Source of the DNA: Beroe forskalii
Taxonomy: Eukaryota > Ctenophora > Nuda > Beroida > Beroidae
NCBI GenBank assembly: GCA_011033025.1
Contig: WFMF01000005.1
Location: forward strand, 1,178,001-1,242,000
DNA: 64,000 nucleotides
Reading direction: 5' to 3'
The translations under genes were made by a program, and so were the position numbers. Of this stretch, positions 58,323 to 64,000 are shown piece after piece (position 1 is the stretch's first letter; the number at the start of each line of letters is the position of its first letter). Under the pieces are notes generated by a model that was given only the letters and a program-made list of their open reading frames with translations, did no database searches and was not told the DNA's origin.

Positions 58323-60244
58323 ATTACATAAAAATCATTATATAATCATTAATTAATAAACAAAGATATTCATGATTTTCAGGCCAGTGCCCTATTTCGC
58401 GTTCATTTTCATGGCTCGCACTTGTCAGGATAAAAATATCCCGAATAAGAGAACCACAGAAACATTTCTACCATAGAAAGTTGGAAGCATAGTCAGGAAC
58501 ATAATTCCCCGGATTTCACGTAAAACATCCCAAGTTAGAAGTTTATCATCCCAGTAATTTATCAGATCAAAGCACTCGGAGAATAAAAACCAAGCACATA
58601 ATATTATACTTCTTACCTAATTACCGAGCCGTCCATATTCCTGTAAGTTAGCTTTCTACGGGCCAAACTCAAACAATACACGGGCAAAGTCACGACATTA
58701 TCATGGATAAAAGTTCGACATTTATGCCCTTACACCGCAAGCCTGCTTCGCGAGAGACATTCATGTCTTGCTCAGAGTTCACTGCACAGTGATAAGTTAG
58801 CGAGTCAATTTTGAGTGCATTTCCGTGTTACCAGAACAAAGATAATTACCTCCTAATACTTAAATCACATGAGAAAGTTTATATATACTGTAAAATGTAA
58901 ATACATCATACGCATATTATGTAATAACTAATAATCTTATACGTCTTGCATACATGATTTCTATAAACCATGAATAGCTATTTATATATCCAAAACCCGA
59001 GGAAGGTATCCAGTTTATTCCCTCAGCCCGACCAGGTAAGGGCTTATCTAAACACAGACACCGATGGAAACGTCAGAGGGCTCTATATTTCCCAAACACG
59101 TGTATTCTCTGCACGTAAAGGCAGTGGCAGTGCCTTGGCTGAGTACGGGGGACATAGCATGACCACGTCGAGTGGGTGCATAATTCCAAGTTGGGGACAG
59201 ATCTGAACAGGGGCACAAAACCTAAGTATGTTATTGTCGTACCTATAATAAAATCATGCGACACCTGACAAGTATATTGATTTGAACTCGTCAATTATGT
59301 AGCATGCCGACCGTAGGCTAATGTCAACAAATCAAATGAAAACACCTTTTACACATCTATACACCAACATTTTATTTTAACTTGTGGACTACTCGTATTC
59401 ATATTATTATACATAGACAAGCGCCTATCGGATCCATTTTGGGATACTTCCTGAGGGTGTAAGTATGTATCAGGTTTTGGCCCGGATCTGTAGGGCGCGG
59501 GTCTAAACCAAAAGGAACCGATCAGGCAAGTGTTTATGTATTACACCACCAAAACCGTTGGACGGTTGGTCTAGTAACCCCCCGCTGGTTTGGATGTGAT
59601 CAGCCCATTTTGTCTCTTTTCGGGGTTCCGTTGTCACATCCAAACCCGCGGGGGGTTATTAGACCAACCGTCCAACGGTTTTGGTGGTGATATCTTGACA
59701 GATGTATGTAGTTTGAACCCATGTTACTTGCCCAAAGGCAGTTTGGACCCACGTAACTTGCCCTCACGTAATCCGAACCCTCGTTACTAGCCCACACGCA
59801 AGTCTAACCCACATTAGGCCGTTGTTCCTGGTCCGTTTTTGGTGCCGTTTCTGAAACGCCACCAAAAACGGTACCAAAAACGGCAAGTCATCATTGGTGG
59901 CCAAGAAAAACGGTCCAATGTGATGATGCCAAAGCGTTTCAAAAACGCTACCTACCGTTTCTGAATTGTGTAAACCGTTGATTAAATAATTGTATTATTA
60001 ATGCAATCGCGTACACGCAGGAAGGGAGAGAGAGCTAGTTGATCTGTTCAGAAGTTGGTGAACTCAACTGGGAACTGGAGAAATTGAGAATGGTTTCATA
60101 TTCTCATATTTGCTTTCCATCATACTCAAAATTCAAATATGATGTGTTGACACATATTTTTTACACAACACCGGTACTCAAATTTCTTAATTTGCAAATT
60201 CACTTTCAAATCATCATCGTCTGACGGATTCGCTCGACAAAATT
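58323..60244. other. Intron or upstream sequence of myosin V
   Basis: No further myosin exon could be recognised on the minus strand, although the N-terminal exons should lie this way. The stretch is AT-rich and contains two palindromic blocks (59545-59688 and about 59820-59965). The open frames present have no domain support. Confidence 0.5.
59545..59688. repeat. Hairpin with 55-bp arms
   Basis: The segment from ACCACCAAAACCGTTGGACG (59545-59599) faces its complement at 59634-59688 with only two mismatches, around a 34-bp loop. Near-identity of the arms suggests recent origin or ongoing arm-to-arm correction. It is probably a MITE. A related-looking palindromic block with ACCAAAAACGG and CCGTTTTTGG words follows at about 59820-59965. 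Confidence 0.85.
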
Positions 60245-60254
60245 AAGAGATAAC

Positions 60255-63007
60255 TACTACTAAACGGGGGATGGATCCACGAGAGATCCAAACAGAGTCC
60301 CCAGCACAGGACCTCCCGCAGGAAGGTCCCTGTTGCTAGGGCTACTGTGGATGGGAACGAGTCCCGTACCTCCCCAGGAGGACCAAGATGCCGGGCATCT
60401 TGGTGAGGCCAACATGGTTACGAGAAGGGAATTCCTGCCCAGTGTTGGTGATCCAGGGTACCGTCGGGTCCTAACCCGGGTCAGGACCCGTGGTACCCTT
60501 TAAACTGGATCTTCCTGTCGCAAGACCAGGAGGATCCCAAGGTTAGTTTGCTGCAGGATCGTTGTCGGCTTTTCTAGGTTCCAGTCGCCCAGTTCTATGA
60601 GCGTAGCTAACAATCCTGTTTATCTTGAACTTGTCGAAGATGTCGGTCCCTGAGCAGTAGTAGGTACCGAAGAACTCCGCCCTAATACTGCCCAGGACAG
60701 GGGGCACATTCCGAGGAAATGTGACACCGTCTCTTCTTCACTCAGGCAGAGTGGACAAGTTGTATTCACAGCGGGTTCAGTTTCTTGAGGTGGTAGTTTA
60801 GGGCTGCGTGGCCAGTCAGAAGTTGAGTGGCCACTCTCAGGTCCCTTCTACCCATGCTGCAGCTCCTTAGCAAATCTGTCCCTCCACATAATGCCGAACA
60901 TTCTGGGAGGGTAAGCCTTGAAGGAGCTGGTCCAGACCTCAAACGTCTTCCTCCTAAGAGCCGCGTAACAGACGTTACGCGGAATAGGGAATAAGACACT
61001 GGTGGCGCTGTTGTTTTCATTGGCCGATCCAGCTTTCGCCGTAAGGTCGGCCAACTCGTTTCCCTCAAAACCACTATGGGCCGGTATCCAGCTGAGTGTT
61101 ACGTCATTGGATTGGCCCAGTGCGTTGAGGCAGTTTTTGGCCCTGAGGGGCATCTTGTTCTTGATAATCGTGCTGTTAATCGCATGGATAGCAGATTTAC
61201 TGTCACAGTTTATCAAGATCTTGCTGTCCTTCAGTGCGTGTTCCTGTAAGATTTCGGCTGTCTTTGCAACTGCAAAGACTTCCGCTTGGAACACTGTACT
61301 GTGTTTACCCAGGTGGTAGGGTTCACTGTGATTCAGGTGGGCCAAATGTGGCCCTCCGCGTATCACCACCCCTGCTCCTGATTGGTCGTTAATTCTAGAT
61401 CCATCAGTATAACACACAATGTCATAGTTACCTTCCTCCGGTCCTCCATACTCGTCCCTCGAGGGGAAGCACACGGTGAACCGCTGGTCAATACTAAGTA
61501 TTGGCGTTATTGGATCGTGTTCCGAGGAGGCTACGTCTCTGGGCAGTGCCTTGAGGAGCTTCTCGTTGATGTCTATGTGGCTAGCGATGCGGATCGAGGG
61601 TTTCCCAGGCGGCGGAAGACACCAGTGACCAGGGAGATGTCGTTCGCGAACCCTTGCAGGTCGCATGGAATCTTATCCCTTGTGTACTCTAGAAGGTCGT
61701 TTATCACGAGGTTCCATAGGAATGGGGATAGAATCCCCCCCCCCTGGGGACACCCGCGTAGTATGGCTATGACTTTCTCCTTTCCCTGCAATTCAACTGT
61801 GGTGTGCCGGCAGCGGATCTTGACATGATCCATCTGTTCACACCCTGTGATTTGCAGTTCTTGGATAGGGCATTGCCTATGGAGTCAAACGACACATTGT
61901 CGAACGCTCCTTCTATGTCTAGGAAAGTTCCGAGTGCCATTCCTTTGTTAAGGAGAGTCATCTCGATTTTCCTGACTAGCTTGTGGATATGGCCGTTGTC
62001 GAGTGGCCCCGCTTGAAACCAAATTGTTTCTTGCTGAGCCTCTCGTAAATTTTGAGATCCGCTTCCATAATAACCATATGCCACAGTATCACCCGCTCCA
62101 TCCACTTAAGGATGACGGGTGACAAGGTGATTGTCCTAAAGGACTTGGGATTCTGGTAATCATCCTTCCCAGGTTTTGGCAGAAAGATACCACTGGAGTT
62201 TCTCCATGTTTCAGGAGTGTGCCCCAATTGGTAGCTTGCTCTAGCAATGCTAATGAAAGCGTCGCTAATACTGCCCCAACCCTTCTGAAGCATGATAGGC
62301 CGTATCCCGTCCGGACCTGCCGCCGATAGAGGACTGAACTCCTGCAGTGCCTTTTTTCACTCTATTCTCAGAGAATATTTGATCGAGGCTTCACGGCTGC
62401 TCAGTCTCATTGGCTGTTTCCTGTGGATTGCTATCCACATGGTTCCCAAGGTCGCCAAAGTGCACTTCCGTCATGCGCTCCAAGGTTTCTGTCGGGGTCT
62501 CGGTGAGACTCCCGTCTTTCTTCCTTACCGCGCATAACTTTGTGTCCTTGTTGTCCTTGATGAGGCTAGAGATTCTTTTCGATTCGGATTTTGACTCCAA
62601 TTTCGCGCAGAAATCTCTGTATTTCTCGGAGATCACCCGATCCCGGAGTTTTTCGTATTTTTCCGAGAGTCCTTTTCAACGAGTTGAGGTTAGGGTCTCG
62701 GTTTTTTCTTTTAGATGCCTTCCTGATCCTTCCTCTCATCTCCCTCCTCGCATCCTTCACTTCGGCCGTATCCCACGGGGTGGTTTAACCTTCGCTGACA
62801 CGTATGTCAGCTCGGTAGCCGTGTTGAAGGACGCGATGATGTTTGACGAGCAGATCCGCCGCCACGTCCAGCTTCTCCGATGAATCGATGACGCTGAACG
62901 CATTGGCGTGGTTGGACATCCTCTTGGCCAGGTCAGACTCAAAGACTTCCCAATTGGTTTTCGAGATGTCTCTGAAGTTCTGTCTGTCAAGGAGAGTGCT
63001 TCCTCTC
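60255..63007 (-). mobile_element. 5'-truncated, inactive I/R1-like LINE with RNase H
   Basis: A 10-bp direct repeat AAGAGATAAC flanks it at 60245-60254 and 63008-63017, a typical target-site duplication. On the minus strand the order is: linker with TNWEVFESDLAKRM (about 62950), reverse transcriptase from GIFLPKPGKDDYQNPKSFR (about 62190), FGFKRGHST, motif A FLDIEGAFDNV (about 61899-61925), motif B GCPQGGGILSPFLWN (about 61740), then RNase H with YTDGSR, FQAEVFAV, NCDSKSAIHAI and PAHSGFEGNELAD (about 61410-61040), then a TQLLTGH tail. Reverse transcriptase blocks fall in different frames. The catalytic motif C reads FAND in place of (F/Y)ADD, and most of the region between motif C and RNase H is missing. 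The 3' UTR reaches GTTTAGTAGTA at the left end. It is dead. Confidence 0.9.
60848..61666 (-). pseudogene. Open fragment of LINE pol: RNase H domain
   Basis: The longest intact frame of the LINE (272 codons). RNase H carboxylates (D of YTDGS, E of FQAEV, D of NCDSK) and the HSGxxGNxxAD block are all present, so this domain looks intact although the reverse transcriptase is broken. RNase H is typical of the I group of non-LTR elements and absent from RTE, CR1 and most Jockey lineages. Confidence 0.9.
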
Positions 63008-63141
63008 AAGAGATAACAGTATTTGATTAATAAAAGCTGCAAAAAACAGCAGAGTAATGATATCATTACTTCATTGGTATAGATCGTCACGTCATTCGCA
63101 CAATGGAAACAACAAAAATAATTTGAAAGTTCATACTTCTT

Positions 63142-63606
63142 ATTGGACAAAGGGGTGATATTCCACCCCAAAATCCTAAACGGACAAAATTTTTCAAAAA
63201 TAGGGTTTTGTTCACCGTACCAAACCATATTACCATTGTGAAATGAATCACTCAGATTGAAATTTTATGAAACTTTTTTCGGAATACCTCAGGCTGATTG
63301 GACAAAGGGGTGATATTCACTCCAAATTCCTAAACGGACAAAATTTTCCAAAAAATAAGGTTTTGTTCACTGTACCAAACCATATTACCATTGTGAAATG
63401 AATCACTCAGATTGAAATTTTATGAAACTTTTTTCGGAATACCTCAGGCTGATTGGACAAAGGGGTGATATTCAACCCCAAAATCCTAAACGGACAAAAT
63501 TTTTTCAAAAATAAGGTTTTGTTCACTGTACCAAACCATATTACCATTGTGAAATGAATCACTCAGATTGAAATTTTATGAAACTTTTTCGGAATACCTC
63601 AGGCTG
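63142..63606 (+). repeat. 155-bp satellite, three units
   Basis: Units start at about 63142, 63296 and 63451 with GATTGGACAAAGGGGTGATA and include ACTGTACCAAACCATATTAC and CTCAGATTGAAATTTTATG. They are about 95 percent alike by eye. A fourth start at 63605 breaks off after GATTTGACAAAACCCC. Confidence 0.92.
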
Positions 63607-63639
63607 ATTTGACAAAACCCCGGTCATACGAGCGAATTA

Positions 63640-64000
63640 CTGCGGGAGACTCCCGGGAGTCCTCCGGGAGTACTCCGAGAGTCCTCCGGGAGTACTGCGG
63701 GAGTACTACGAGAGTCCTCCGGGAGTACTGCGGGAGTACTCCGAGAGTCCCCCGGGAGTCCTCCGGGAGTGCCACGGGAGTACCCTGGGAGTACCACGGG
63801 AGTACCCCGGGAGTCCCTCGAGAGTCCTACGAGAGTACCCCGGGAGTTCTACGGGAGTACCCCGGGAGTCCTACGGGAGTATCCCGGAAGTACTGCAGGA
63901 GTACTCCGAGAGAGTCCTCGGGAGTGCGAGTCCTCAGGGAGTACTCCGAGAGTCCCCGGGAGTACCGAGTCTCGGGAGTCCCCGGTACTCCCGTAAGAGG
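63640..64000 (+). repeat. 15-bp GGGAGTACTCC-type minisatellite, runs off the window
   Basis: Tandem GGGAGTCCTCC, GGGAGTACTCC and GAGAGTCC units with a period of about 15 bp or a multiple of it. Most units are near-palindromic (GGGAGTACTCC). The reading frame it keeps open gives only short Pro/Arg/Ser/Gly repeats and is not a gene. Confidence 0.9.

Noticed and set aside
58970-59294. Candidate N-terminal myosin V exon
   Set aside because: Minus-strand translations here lack the conserved residues expected before the [10 protein letters not shown]-type exon, and no acceptor-donor pair gives the right phase.

Overview
This is an AT-rich, intron-rich eukaryotic window, almost certainly from an invertebrate animal. 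Four conserved multi-exon genes lie on the minus strand: LTV1, a small HAD-superfamily protein, a protein with four TM2 domains and a C-terminal RING finger, and a class V myosin. Introns are GT-AG, several are kilobases long, and they are packed with DNA-transposon, foldback, SINE/LINE and minisatellite sequence. I cannot name the species. I built the gene models by reading acceptors and donors on the minus strand and checking that reading phase is kept across every junction; it is for all four genes.

Layout, left to right. 1-2.3 kb: no gene seen. 2.3-4.8 kb: a foldback element with two near-identical arms of about 460 bp that differ almost only by one-directional transitions. 4.9-5.6 kb: a second palindromic repeat cluster. 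5.7-17.3 kb: LTV1 (six exons, 444 aa), with large minisatellites in two introns. 17.4-18.5 kb: a hAT-like non-autonomous element with a perfect 8-bp target duplication, just upstream of the LTV1 start. 21.5-24.2 kb: HAD-like gene (four exons, 186 aa). 26.0-33.3 kb: four-TM2/RING gene (five coding exons, 363 aa), whose first coding intron holds a 2.9-kb inverted-repeat-bounded element full of a regularly spaced motif of about 16 bp. 34.2-34.9 kb: a CpG-rich 19-bp minisatellite. 36.7-58.2 kb: myosin V (31 exons seen, about 1,888 aa, stop present, N-terminal ~100 residues beyond the window). 60.3-63.0 kb: a dead, 5'-truncated I/R1-like LINE with an RNase H domain and a 10-bp target duplication. 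63.1-64.0 kb: satellite and minisatellite.

The most unusual signal is recurrent. Tandem arrays repeatedly begin at an exon edge, and the repeat unit contains the splice site or stop codon plus the adjoining exon bases. The clearest cases are LTV1 exon 2 donor (about 14 units), LTV1 exon 5 acceptor (about 16 units ending in a perfect 50-bp palindrome) and HAD exon 3 acceptor (4 units). Smaller cases are at four myosin V exon edges and at the stop codon of the TM2-RING gene. This suggests a genome-wide process that amplifies exon-intron junctions. The second striking signal is a set of 18 substitutions between the arms of the 2.3-4.8 kb foldback, all A-to-G on one strand with a 5' neighbour bias like that of ADAR deaminases.

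The four genes have unrelated roles (ribosome biogenesis, putative phosphatase, membrane ubiquitin ligase-like protein, actin motor) and show no sign of operon-type organisation.
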